DNA of 18,501 nucleotides from an uncultured Selenomonadales bacterium (GTDB lineage Bacteria; Bacillota; Negativicutes; Selenomonadales; Selenomonadaceae), in NCBI GenBank assembly GCA_937915725.1, contig CALGGV010000322.1, forward strand, positions 1-18,501. The letters are read 5' to 3'. A program made the position numbers and the translations under genes. How positions within the stretch are numbered: position 1 is the first letter of the stretch; every line of letters starts with the position of its first letter. The notes below the pieces were generated by a model. That model was not told the origin of the DNA, made no database searches, and was given only the letters and a program-made list of their open reading frames with translations. Shown here piece by piece: positions 8,278 to 15,269 of this stretch.

Positions 8278-8494
8278 AGTCAATACCTCTAATCAAAAAA
8301 TTTTCCACCAATATTAATTTGAATTTTATCAGTTTTTTTTTAAGCAGTAATTAAAAATTCTTTTATTCTGGCGCAAAAAAAATTACTCGACCGAAAATTT
8401 GAATCCGTCGAGATTATTATCAAGAAATTTTTATTAGTGAATTGAATATCCAATGCTAAAATGTACTAAAATTCTAGCAAAGGAACTGGTTAAA
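8278..8494. promoter_or_regulatory. Divergent intergenic region with an inverted repeat (8386-8412)
   Basis: This AT-rich region separates the minus-strand sensor phosphatase from the plus-strand regulator. CTCGAC (8386-8391) and GTCGAG (8407-8412) form a 6-bp dyad spaced by 15 bases, a possible operator. A TAAAAT -10-like box faces the phosphatase (8323-8328), and a TGC-TAAAAT extended -10 (8454-8462) faces the regulator. Neither has a convincing -35. No gene or RNA is evident. Confidence 0.35.
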
Positions 8495-9754
8495 ATGTAT
8501 AGATATTTAGAAGAACAAGCTTTGATCATAGCCCGCAGAATGATTTATGCATTTTACGTAGATAGAGATATTGGTACTGTAATTTCGTATTTGAACTCCA
8601 AAGATTTTACCTACAACTGCACCAACACGAATGAAACTGTAATTGGCGTCGAAAATATGAGAGACTTTTTAAACCAATCGTTAAAATATGTAGAGGGCTA
8701 TAAAATCGTCAATGAAAATTATAATTTTTGCAGTTCTTCAGAGGATAGCTGCTTGGTTGTGGCTGATATTGAAACTCAAGCTACAAAATATAATCTTCAA
8801 TACATTACCGGAATAAAATTTTTATTCTACTTCAAATTGGTCGGCGAAAAATTATTGGTGTCGTTTTATCAAGTGCAAATTCCAATGAAAAAAAATATAA
8901 TTCAAAATTCAATTTTCTTGCCGTCGGAAAAAACGCCCATTGAATTACACGTCGACCAACAATACCATTATGAAATGTTATCAAAATTAATGGACAACAA
9001 TTTTACTGCAATGAAAGTTTTGCACTATGAAAAAAGTTTGCCTTATCACTACGTAAACTTACAGTATTTGAAGTTGTTGCAATGCCCGCGTATTCGTGAT
9101 TTTGTCATTGAAAACAAAAATTCGATAGAGCATATTTATCCCGCAGACCAAAAACGCTACAGCGATTATGTTAAAGCGCACGTGCAACAAACTTTAAAAA
9201 GCATACGTCCGAGCGAAAGTTGGCAATGGCATAATTCATATTACATAATTTACAGACTTTGTCACAGAGAAAATTTTTACGTTTTGGAATGGGGAAATTT
9301 ATTCACACAGAATCTTTCGCCAATGATAATGGCAATAGTTTTACCGTTGCAGGACATTTCGATTTTTTACAGCATGCTAGACCAAAATAGCATAGCAGGG
9401 GGGGGTGGTATCCCTAGAACAGATGAATTGTTAAATAATTTTGGTATTCGTATCGGCAAAAATTTGATTCTGTATCAAACGAAAAGACAACTGCTGATTG
9501 AAGATGAATTGATTGACTTCACACCCACAGAATTTGAAATATTGCTCGGTTTCATTGATAATATCAACAAGCCGCTGACTCTCGACAAAATTTACGGTAT
9601 GATTTGGAACGACAACGAACTTCAGCTTACAAGCAATACTTTGAGAATGCATATAAGCAACATTCGACGAAAATTGAAAGTTTCTGCAAACAGTCTCGTT
9701 CATCTTGATACAATTCCCAACGAAGGTTACAAATTTTGGATTGACTCTGATTAA
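8495..9754 (+). CDS. One-component transcriptional regulator: NTF2-like and PAS-like sensor regions with OmpR-type winged helix
   Basis: The product has 419 aa and no membrane segment or receiver domain. Residues about 5-140 look like an NTF2/SnoaL-type fold (YLEEQALIIARRMIYAFYVDRDIGTVISYL at the start). Residues about 165-290 resemble a PAS domain. Residues about 335-415 form a trans_reg_C winged helix (LIDFTPTEFEILL through NTLRMHISNIRRKL to TIPNEGYKFW). It probably binds a small molecule and controls nearby promoters, its own or the divergent phosphatase operon. The frame opens at 8453, but that ATG overlaps an extended -10-like element and has no Shine-Dalgarno. The ATG at 8495 has AAAGGA ten bases upstream and is preferred. 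A run of eight G (9398-9405) sits just before the DNA-binding domain. The first two domain calls are by sequence feel only. Confidence 0.75.
   Translation: MYRYLEEQALIIARRMIYAFYVDRDIGTVISYLNSKDFTYNCTNTNETVIGVENMRDFLNQSLKYVEGYKIVNENYNFCSSSEDSCLVVADIETQATKYNLQYITGIKFLFYFKLVGEKLLVSFYQVQIPMKKNIIQNSIFLPSEKTPIELHVDQQYHYEMLSKLMDNNFTAMKVLHYEKSLPYHYVNLQYLKLLQCPRIRDFVIENKNSIEHIYPADQKRYSDYVKAHVQQTLKSIRPSESWQWHNSYYIIYRLCHRENFYVLEWGNLFTQNLSPMIMAIVLPLQDISIFYSMLDQNSIAGGGGIPRTDELLNNFGIRIGKNLILYQTKRQLLIEDELIDFTPTEFEILLGFIDNINKPLTLDKIYGMIWNDNELQLTSNTLRMHISNIRRKLKVSANSLVHLDTIPNEGYKFWIDSD
9398..9405 (+). repeat. G8 homopolymer in the regulator coding sequence (slippage-prone)
   Basis: Eight consecutive G encode part of the Gly4 linker in SIAGGGGIPR between the sensor half and the winged helix. 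In an AT-rich gene this is conspicuous. Loss of one G leads to TAA within about ten codons, and gain of one G leads to TAG within three codons of the tract, so either slip removes the DNA-binding domain. Confidence 0.7.
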
Positions 9755-9791
9755 CAGTGTTTATTAAATTTTGTCGGTAATTTTTTTAATT

Positions 9792-9812
9792 TTAACAAGT
9801 CGGCATTTCTTT
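9792..9812 (+). repeat. 21-bp exact match to part of the hisH-hisA intergenic element
   Basis: The 21 bases beginning TTAACAAGTCGGCATTTC here recur on the minus strand at 15203-15183. Both are intergenic. Here the match is followed by AT-rich sequence and then a GGCGGGCG hairpin, echoing the GC-rich inverted repeat of the other element, so it may be a degraded relative. Confidence 0.7.
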
Positions 9813-9835
9813 TTTACAATTTAATTATTTTTGAT

Positions 9836-9893
9836 AATCTGCAAAAAAACAAAGGCGGGCGTGTATTTGTCGCTCGCCTTTTTCGCGCAGATT
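9836..9893 (+). terminator. Bidirectional hairpin terminator between regulator and glgX
   Basis: AAAGGCGGGCG (9851-9861) pairs with CGCTCGCCTTT (9871-9881) with a single G-U pair, followed by T residues; an outer AATCTGC/GCAGATT pair (9836-9842, 9887-9893) extends the structure. On the minus strand the stem is followed by a T-rich run as well. It lies between two convergent genes and fits termination of both. Confidence 0.75.
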
Positions 9894-9913
9894 AAAAAAT
9901 ATCTGCAGCATAA

Positions 9914-12004
9914 TTATTTTTGAAAAGTTGAAGTACAAATTATAACAGACCTTGCGCCAATGATAAATTGATTGGCGGGATTAATCGCCACCGGTTTATC
10001 GTAAACTGCAGAATCGCCTAAATCAGTATTAATTTCAACTTGCCACGTCATATTTTGCGGCAACGCAGGCAACCATACGCCGTGACTTTCCCAGTGCGCG
10101 TTAATTCCCAAATAAATAAAATCGTCCGCGCCTTCAGAATTTTTTCCGGCAAACATTACGCCGATAACGCGGTTTTCCGGCGAATAATCGAATTGCCATG
10201 CGTTTGTACCGTGAACGCTCGCCATTGGGTAGCCGTACGGTATACCTTGTGACATTCTCATTAAAACGGGATGCGCCTTTCTGAAGGCTATCATTTTCTT
10301 GAAAAATTGGTACAAGTCTTGATTTTCTGCAAGATTATTCCAGTCCAGCCACGAAATTTTATTGTCTTGACAGTAAGGGTTGTTGTTGCCAAATTGAGTA
10401 TTGCCGAATTCATCGCCCGCCAAAATCATTGGAATACCTAAACTTGTAAAAAGAATTGCCGCCGCGTTTTTAATCATTTTGTGGCGTAAATTTTTAACTT
10501 CATCAGGTAAATTAATATCGCCTTCCCAGCCGCAATTCCAACTGTGATTATCGTTGCCGCCGTCACTGCCGCCCCAGCCGTTAGCCTCGTTGTGTTTGTC
10601 GTTGTAAGCAAATAAATCGTACAAAGTAAAGCCGTCATGGCAAGTTATGAAGTTGACACTCGCGCAGTCGCCGCGCCAATAGCGGTTGTAAATATCTTCA
10701 GAGCCGCAAATTCTGTAAGCAAGACATTCAGCCTTGCCACTTTCGCCCTTCAAAAATTTGCGCACGTCATCGCGATATTTACCGTTCCATTCAGCCCAAC
10801 GCCCGTAATTTGGAAAACTGCCGACTTGATATAAGCCGCCCGCGTCCCACGCCTCCGCTATTAAAATTGAATCACTCAAAACAGGATCGTAAGCCAAAGA
10901 TTCTAAAAGCGGCGGATTAGCCATAGGCGCGCCGGATGCATCGCGCCCCAAAATTGCCGCCAAATCAAATCTGAAACCGTCGACGTGGTAAGTTGAAACC
11001 CAATAGCGCAGACAAGTTAAAATTAAATTTCTGACGATAGGATTATTGCAGTTTAAAGTGTTGCCGCAACCGCTGAAATTGTAATAGTAGCCGTCCGGCG
11101 TCAAAATGTAGTAAGTTTTGTTGTCAATTCCTTTGAAAGAAATATAAGGACCGTGTTCATTGCCTTCCGCCGTATGATTGAAAACCACGTCCAAAATAAT
11201 TCGGATACCGTTTTTGTGCAATTCTTTGACAAGATTTTTTAATTCATCATTTTGCATTGAATATTTGCCGCTTGCCGCGTAACCGGCTTTTGGCGCAAAA
11301 AATCCAACTGTTGAATAGCCCCAGTAATTCATTAAATAGTTGCCGTCGGCGTCTTTGCGTGCGCCCTCAAATTCATCAAATTCAAAAATTGGCAAAAGTT
11401 CAACGGCGTTAATTCCCAATTCTTTAAGGTACGGAATTTTTTCAACCAGACCGGCGAAAGTTCCCTTAAATTTAACGCCGCTGGATTCATCTTTGGTAAA
11501 GCCGCGCACGTGCGTTTCATAAATTATAATTTCGTTGTGTGGAGTTTTTAAGGGTGTGTCGCCTTCCCAGTCATAATCTTCAAGGGCAACTCTTGCGCGG
11601 TATTGAAACTCGTTATCCCAATCCGGCTCTTCGCCCCAAACGTCTCTGCCGGAAATTAATTTGGCGTAAGGATCCAGTAAGATTTTATTTTTGTTGAAAA
11701 CGTTGCCGCGCTGAAAGTTGTATTCTCCGTCAATTTTGAAACCGTACTCTAAATTTTCATAGTCTAAATCAAAAACTATCATTGAATAAACATTGCCAAT
11801 ACGATAATTTTCAGGAAAAGGAATAGTTGCAAACGGCTCTTTTGCGTGCGGCTTAAAAAAAACAAGCTCGCAACTTTTCGCACCGCTTGAATAAATTGTA
11901 AAGTTAATTCCGCCGGGTACCATATGCGCGCCGTTTGCCAAAAGTAAACCCGGACGAATTTTAAAATTTCCGTAAGTGTCGGTCGGGTGTAAATCAATTC
12001 TCAT
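9914..12004 (-). CDS. glgX: Glycogen debranching enzyme GlgX (GH13, isoamylase-type)
   Basis: The product has 696 aa, normal for GlgX/isoamylase-type enzymes that hydrolyse alpha-1,6 branches of glycogen or limit dextrins. An N-terminal CBM48-like beta domain (about 15-110) precedes the catalytic barrel. GH13 marks are LDVVFNHT (271-278), DGFRFDLA with nucleophile Asp347, LIAEAWD with acid Glu384, and CHDGFT with His456-Asp457; a C-terminal beta domain follows. It is cytoplasmic, without a signal peptide. The ATG overlaps the TAA of the upstream STAS pseudogene (TAATG), so translation was once coupled to that gene. The premature stop there may now reduce GlgX translation unless its own weak site is used. 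A good promoter lies at 12465-12493. No other glycogen gene is in the window. Pullulanase- or TreX-like specificity cannot be excluded. Confidence 0.88.
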   Translation of the reverse strand: MRIDLHPTDTYGNFKIRPGLLLANGAHMVPGGINFTIYSSGAKSCELVFFKPHAKEPFATIPFPENYRIGNVYSMIVFDLDYENLEYGFKIDGEYNFQRGNVFNKNKILLDPYAKLISGRDVWGEEPDWDNEFQYRARVALEDYDWEGDTPLKTPHNEIIIYETHVRGFTKDESSGVKFKGTFAGLVEKIPYLKELGINAVELLPIFEFDEFEGARKDADGNYLMNYWGYSTVGFFAPKAGYAASGKYSMQNDELKNLVKELHKNGIRIILDVVFNHTAEGNEHGPYISFKGIDNKTYYILTPDGYYYNFSGCGNTLNCNNPIVRNLILTCLRYWVSTYHVDGFRFDLAAILGRDASGAPMANPPLLESLAYDPVLSDSILIAEAWDAGGLYQVGSFPNYGRWAEWNGKYRDDVRKFLKGESGKAECLAYRICGSEDIYNRYWRGDCASVNFITCHDGFTLYDLFAYNDKHNEANGWGGSDGGNDNHSWNCGWEGDINLPDEVKNLRHKMIKNAAAILFTSLGIPMILAGDEFGNTQFGNNNPYCQDNKISWLDWNNLAENQDLYQFFKKMIAFRKAHPVLMRMSQGIPYGYPMASVHGTNAWQFDYSPENRVIGVMFAGKNSEGADDFIYLGINAHWESHGVWLPALPQNMTWQVEINTDLGDSAVYDKPVAINPANQFIIGARSVIICTSTFQK

Positions 12005-12336
12005 TATTTCTCTAACTCCTTCACAGCGTCTTCAACCGTTGGTACGCAATACAAAAATTTTGAAAATCCCATCATTTGCAAAACGTTCATAACTTTTTGA
12101 ATCGCCGCCGCGTAAATTATTTTTGTTCCTTTAGCCTTTGCCACTTTGGCAACTATCAAAAGGGAGCGAATTCACGAACTTGAAACATAATTGCATTTCG
12201 CCATTGAAATTATCATTGGCTTGTTGTCGAGTAATTTCAAAATTTCTTCACGCGCAAAATCGGAGCCTAAAACATAGAATTTTCCTTCAACAGCCACGGT
12301 TTTTAATATGTTATCACGTTCAAGAGTTACCTGCAT
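12004..12336 (-). pseudogene. STAS-domain antagonist gene interrupted by one in-frame TGA
   Basis: The reading frame runs from ATG 12336, with GGAGG seven bases upstream, to TAA 12004-12006: 110 codons, the normal size of a STAS protein. Codon 55 is TGA (12174-12172). It falls exactly on the conserved glycine of the phosphoserine motif: VSSS-stop-IR against IASAGLR in the intact paralogue at 3847-4167. The rest of the domain is clean (SLLIVAKVAKAKG through MMGFSKFLYCVPTVEDAVKELEK), so the mutation is recent, one base from GGA, or a sequence error. Recoding of UGA is unlikely because other genes here end with TGA. The last base is shared with the glgX start codon. The intact form would have been a partner-switching component tied to glgX. 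Confidence 0.8.
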
Positions 12337-12464
12337 TGCGCTACCTCCGTTTTTTAATATTGTTGCTTTTATTCAATTTTTGTTTTGATAATCCTTTACT
12401 GTTTCAAGTGACGTTTGATTGCAAAAATTGTTGTTGTAATTGAGTTTAAGCACTTTTTACTAAA

Positions 12465-12493
12465 ATTGTAAAAAAAAATTTATCCCTCGTCAA
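12465..12493 (-). promoter_or_regulatory. Sigma-70-type promoter for the STAS pseudogene-glgX transcript
   Basis: On the minus strand TTGACG (12493-12488) and TACAAT (12470-12465) are separated by exactly 17 bp. This is the best promoter match noticed in the window's intergenic regions. It would give a leader of about 120 bases before the STAS start; that leader (12337-12458) shows no clear riboswitch or hairpin. Confidence 0.6.
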
Positions 12494-12528
12494 AATTTGC
12501 AGTTATAAAAAAATCACCCTACAATTCA

Positions 12529-12938
12529 TCAATTTATTTCAAGGTGAAGAATAGCTAAACCGCGTTTTTGGTCGCTGCTACTTATTAGCACACACTTTCT
12601 TAATTTTTCATCATCTTTATAAAGATTAAGTAGTGTAGAAATAAAGTTCTGTATGTTTTTGCCGAGTAACAAGGTAAGCGAAGGCGTTTTGTTGTCAATG
12701 TGTCCGTAGTCATTCATAGTACGTGACCACGCCGCGCCTACAATTTTATTTTCAATTTTAGCAAAACAAAAATCAGCCTGCCTTCGCCAAAATTTTATAT
12801 ATAAACTTGAAGTTCAGACTGATAAATAATTTTTCGCGCAGGTTTAACCACGTCCGCCGGTATGTAAATTGCCGCGTACAAAAAAATTTCAAGTGCGTCA
12901 TACGCTGACGTTTGCATTTCTCGAATTTTAATTTTCAA
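12529..12938 (-). pseudogene. Degraded tandem copy of the GNAT acetyltransferase gene with a foreign 3' end
   Basis: Positions 12938 down to about 12672 match the first half of the intact GNAT gene (13404 to about 13138) at roughly 90% by hand alignment. The copy starts with the same TTG context (12938-12936), but codon 48 is TAA (12797-12795) and small indels follow. A downstream frame reopens as MNDYGHIDNKTPSL and then leaves the GNAT sequence. Residues from LLLGKNIQNFISTLL to the stop at 12529 have no counterpart in the intact gene and I do not recognise them. The catalytic half is missing, so no acetyltransferase can be made. Its first codons overlap the last codons of the intact copy. 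Confidence 0.8.
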
Positions 12939-13404
12939 AAATCATAATGTATTCTGATTCATTTTCGGCAAAAATTTTAAAGCCCAATTTTTTGTAAAGA
13001 TTAACTGCCGGTAAATTTTCTTTTTGTACGGATAACGAAACGCGCTTAAATTTTTCAGCTGAAATTTTTTCAAGCAAATTTTTCATTAAAGCGGTAGCAA
13101 TTCCGGCGCGACGGAAATTTTTCAGTACAGACAAAGCAAGCGAAGGCGTTTTATTGTCAATGTGTCCGTAGTCATTCATAATACGTGACCACGCCGCGCC
13201 TACAATTTCATTTTCCACTTCAGCAACAAAACAAAAATCAGCCGTGCCTTCGCCGAAATTTTTTATATAAACTTGAAGTTCAGGCTGATAAATAATTTCG
13301 TGCGCAGGTTTAACCGCGCCCGCCGGTATGTAAATTGCCGCGTACAAAAAAGTTTCAAGTGCGCCATATTCGGACGCTTGCATTTCTCGAATTTTAAATT
13401 TCAA
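12928..13404 (-). CDS. GNAT-family N-acetyltransferase
   Basis: The product has 158 aa, the usual GNAT size. The acetyl-CoA binding motif A region reads LALSVLKNFRRAGIATALMKNLL (about 90-112), and the C-terminal motif has ENLPAVNLYKKLGFKIF. It should transfer an acetyl group to an amine; the substrate cannot be told. The start is a TTG whose last two bases lie in the hisF stop TGA, with GAGG about seven bases upstream, so it is probably made by translational coupling to hisF. An ATG seven codons in is the alternative. The link to histidine synthesis is probably only positional. A broken second copy follows directly. Confidence 0.8.
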   Translation of the reverse strand: MKFKIREMQASEYGALETFLYAAIYIPAGAVKPAHEIIYQPELQVYIKNFGEGTADFCFVAEVENEIVGAAWSRIMNDYGHIDNKTPSLALSVLKNFRRAGIATALMKNLLEKISAEKFKRVSLSVQKENLPAVNLYKKLGFKIFAENESEYIMIFEN

Positions 13405-14159
13405 AATCTAACCTCTACGCCGTGCTTTTTCAGATATTCTTTGACTTGACGAATTGTATATTTGCCGTAATGAAAAACCGACGCCGCCAAAACTGCGTCC
13501 GCCTTGCCGTCAATCAAAACTTTCAAAAAATGTTCAAATTCTCCTGCGCCGCCGCTTGCAATAACGGGAACATTTACCGCCTCCGAAACTGCGCGAGTTA
13601 AGGGAATGTCATAACCGTCTTTAGTGCCGTCCGCGTCCATACTTGTCAAAAGAATTTCGCCCGCGCCGAGTGCCACGCCTTTTTTTATCCATTCGAGACA
13701 ATCAAGCCCTGTTGGAGTGCGCCCGCCGTTAATGTAGACTTCCCATTTATCGTCTCCGCAACTTTTAGCGTCAACCGCCAAAACTATACATTGACTGCCG
13801 AATTTTTTTGCGCCTTCAGAAATTATTTTGGGATTTTTAATCGCCGCGCTGTTTACCGAAATTTTATCTGCGCCGGCTTTCAACATAACGCGCATATCGT
13901 CAACAGTACGAATACCGCCGCCAACTGTGAACGGTATGAAAACTTGTGCCGCGCAACTTTTGGCAACTTCAACCATTGTACCGCGCCCTTCATGTGACGC
14001 CGTTATATCAAGAAAAACTAATTCATCTGCGCGTTCTTCGTCATATTTTTTCGCAAGTTCGACAGGATCGCCCGCGTCGCGCAGTCCTACAAAATTTGTA
14101 CCTTTTACAACCCGCCCGCTTTTCACGTCAAGGCAAGGGATTATTCTTTTCGTCAACAT
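13401..14159 (-). CDS. hisF: Imidazole glycerol phosphate synthase subunit HisF
   Basis: The product has 252 aa and is a full-length (beta/alpha)8 cyclase. Catalytic Asp11 (IIPCLDVKSGRVVKG) and Asp130 (VLAVDAK) are present, with phosphate-binding loops VGGGIR (79-84) and ASGGAG. With HisH it converts PRFAR plus the ammonia delivered by HisH to imidazole glycerol phosphate and AICAR, a step of histidine biosynthesis that also feeds purine synthesis. It ends with TGA overlapping the TTG start of the GNAT gene. GGGAG lies about eight bases before the ATG. A repeat hairpin (14184-14220) separates it from hisA. Confidence 0.96.
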   Translation of the reverse strand: MLTKRIIPCLDVKSGRVVKGTNFVGLRDAGDPVELAKKYDEERADELVFLDITASHEGRGTMVEVAKSCAAQVFIPFTVGGGIRTVDDMRVMLKAGADKISVNSAAIKNPKIISEGAKKFGSQCIVLAVDAKSCGDDKWEVYINGGRTPTGLDCLEWIKKGVALGAGEILLTSMDADGTKDGYDIPLTRAVSEAVNVPVIASGGAGEFEHFLKVLIDGKADAVLAASVFHYGKYTIRQVKEYLKKHGVEVRF

Positions 14160-14183
14160 AAAAAAACTCCCTGCGGTCGTTTT

Positions 14184-14220
14184 TAAGGGTTAAGGAAATT
14201 TCCCTAGCCCTTAGCCCTTA
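14184..14220. repeat. Inverted repeat of TTAGGG-like units between hisA and hisF
   Basis: TAAGGGTTAAGG (14184-14195) pairs with CCTTAGCCCTTA (14209-14220) with one G-U pair, and further units (TTAGTCCTTA) continue to the right. In the gene direction no T-run follows, so it does not look like a terminator of hisA. It belongs with the hairpins at 1909 and 14977. Confidence 0.6.
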
Positions 14221-14234
14221 TTTCTTAGTCCTTA

Positions 14235-14957
14235 TTATTCGGCAATTTTCAACGCCTCTGAAAAATCAATGACGCCTTCATAAAGTGCTTTTCCGATAAC
14301 CGCGCCAACAATTCCTGAATCTTCGTGAGCTTTAAGGTTGCGTATATCGTCAAGGGAAGTAACTCCGCCCGACGCTATTACAGAAATTCCGGAATGCTCG
14401 GCAATTTCCGCAACTTGCTCCGCGTCAATTCCTTTCAACATTCCGTCCCGCGCAATATCTGTAAAAATAATCGTCGAAATTCCAAAATCGCCAATACGCG
14501 CCGCCAATTCCTTAGCCTCCATTTCGCCGGAATCACACCAGCCGTGCACTGCTACAATTCCGTCGCGGGCGTCAATTCCAATTACCACTTGATCTCCAAA
14601 ATTGTCCGCCGCCTCTTGTACAAATTCCGGATCCTCAACCGCCGCGCTGCCGATTATTACGCGCTCCACTCCAATATCAAGCAAATTATCAATATCGCTC
14701 ATTTTGCGAATACCGCCGCCTACTTCTATTGGAATATTTATATTGTCAATAATTCTTTTTATTGTGAAAATATTTGACAACGCGCCTTTTTTTGCACCGT
14801 CCAAATCTACCACGTGTAAAAATTGCGCGCCCGCCTCTTGCCATTCAAGCGCGGTTTCTTCCGGATAACGTGAATATTTAAATTCTTTTTTGAAATCGCC
14901 TTGTGTCAAACGTACTGCATTTCCGTCCAAAATATCAATCGCCGGTAAAATTAACAT
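14235..14957 (-). CDS. hisA: Phosphoribosylformimino-AICAR-phosphate isomerase HisA
   Basis: The product has 240 aa, the usual length. Catalytic Asp8 lies in MLILPAIDILDG; the C-terminal catalytic aspartate lies in IIFTDIARDGMLKG; phosphate loops are VGGGIR and ASGGV. It isomerises ProFAR to PRFAR, the substrate of the HisHF complex encoded on either side. The frame also opens at a GTG three codons upstream, but that GTG lies in the Shine-Dalgarno itself: AGGAG (14966-14970) is eight bases before the ATG at 14957, which is therefore the start. The repeat element between hisH and hisA ends only a few bases before this site. Confidence 0.96.
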   Translation of the reverse strand: MLILPAIDILDGNAVRLTQGDFKKEFKYSRYPEETALEWQEAGAQFLHVVDLDGAKKGALSNIFTIKRIIDNINIPIEVGGGIRKMSDIDNLLDIGVERVIIGSAAVEDPEFVQEAADNFGDQVVIGIDARDGIVAVHGWCDSGEMEAKELAARIGDFGISTIIFTDIARDGMLKGIDAEQVAEIAEHSGISVIASGGVTSLDDIRNLKAHEDSGIVGAVIGKALYEGVIDFSEALKIAE

Positions 14958-14976
14958 TGTCAACACTCCTTTTTTA

Positions 14977-15268
14977 GGGGCTAGGGACTAAGGATTAGGG
15001 ACTAGAGTATGTTTACAAATGAAAGATTAGAAGGACGCCCGCCGCACTCCGTTTTTGCCTGTAACTTTAAGATTAGGTAACGTGAGAAAACGCGGCTGGA
15101 ACTTTGAACTACTTTTTGTTTGACGCGAAAAACGCAGGCGGGCGTCGATTCTTTCTTTGCCAGGCGTTTCTTTCTTCTAAAGAAAGAAATGCCGACTTGT
15201 TAATAAAATAAAATTTTGTAAACAAATCCTAGTGAAAAATCCCCTAATCCCTAACTCCTAATCCCTAA
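14977..15268. mobile_element. MITE-like nested inverted-repeat element between hisH and hisA
   Basis: About 290 non-coding bases are organised as nested inverted repeats. The outermost arms are runs of TTAGGGA-like units (14977-15005 and 15238-15268). Inside are TGTTTACAAA/TTTGTAAACA (15010-15019, 15215-15224), then GACGCCCGCC/GGCGGGCGTC (15034-15043, 15137-15146), then a separate strong hairpin at 15163-15193. No transposase or convincing gene lies inside. A 21-bp piece recurs at 9792-9812. Layered symmetry plus recurrence suggest a miniature non-autonomous element or a structured dispersed repeat; clear target-site duplications were not found. Confidence 0.5.
15163..15193. repeat. Strong 14-bp hairpin inside the hisH-hisA element
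   Basis: GGCGTTTCTTTCTT (15163-15176) pairs with AAGAAAGAAATGCC (15180-15193) around a 3-base loop, with one G-U pair. The right arm overlaps the 21-bp sequence repeated at 9792-9812. No T-run directly follows on the minus strand, so simple termination of hisH is not obvious. Confidence 0.65.
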
Positions 15269-15269
15269 A

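Noticed and set aside
8453..8494. Upstream ATG as start of the regulator
   Set aside because: It has no Shine-Dalgarno and overlaps an extended -10-like element; the next ATG at 8495 has AAAGGA upstream. Not fully excluded.
12172..12174. Genome-wide UGA recoding to glycine or a selenocysteine codon
   Set aside because: hisF, the intact STAS gene and the AGE gene all end with TGA as a normal stop, no other in-frame TGA is needed in the window, and STAS proteins have no known selenocysteine at this position.
15000..15240. Short open frames inside the hisH-hisA element
   Set aside because: Possible frames are short, lack ribosome sites and are explained by the inverted-repeat structure.
14977..15268. 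CRISPR array or eukaryotic-type telomere
   Set aside because: The units face each other in two arms without regular spacers and lie inside an operon, so neither a CRISPR array nor a telomere fits.
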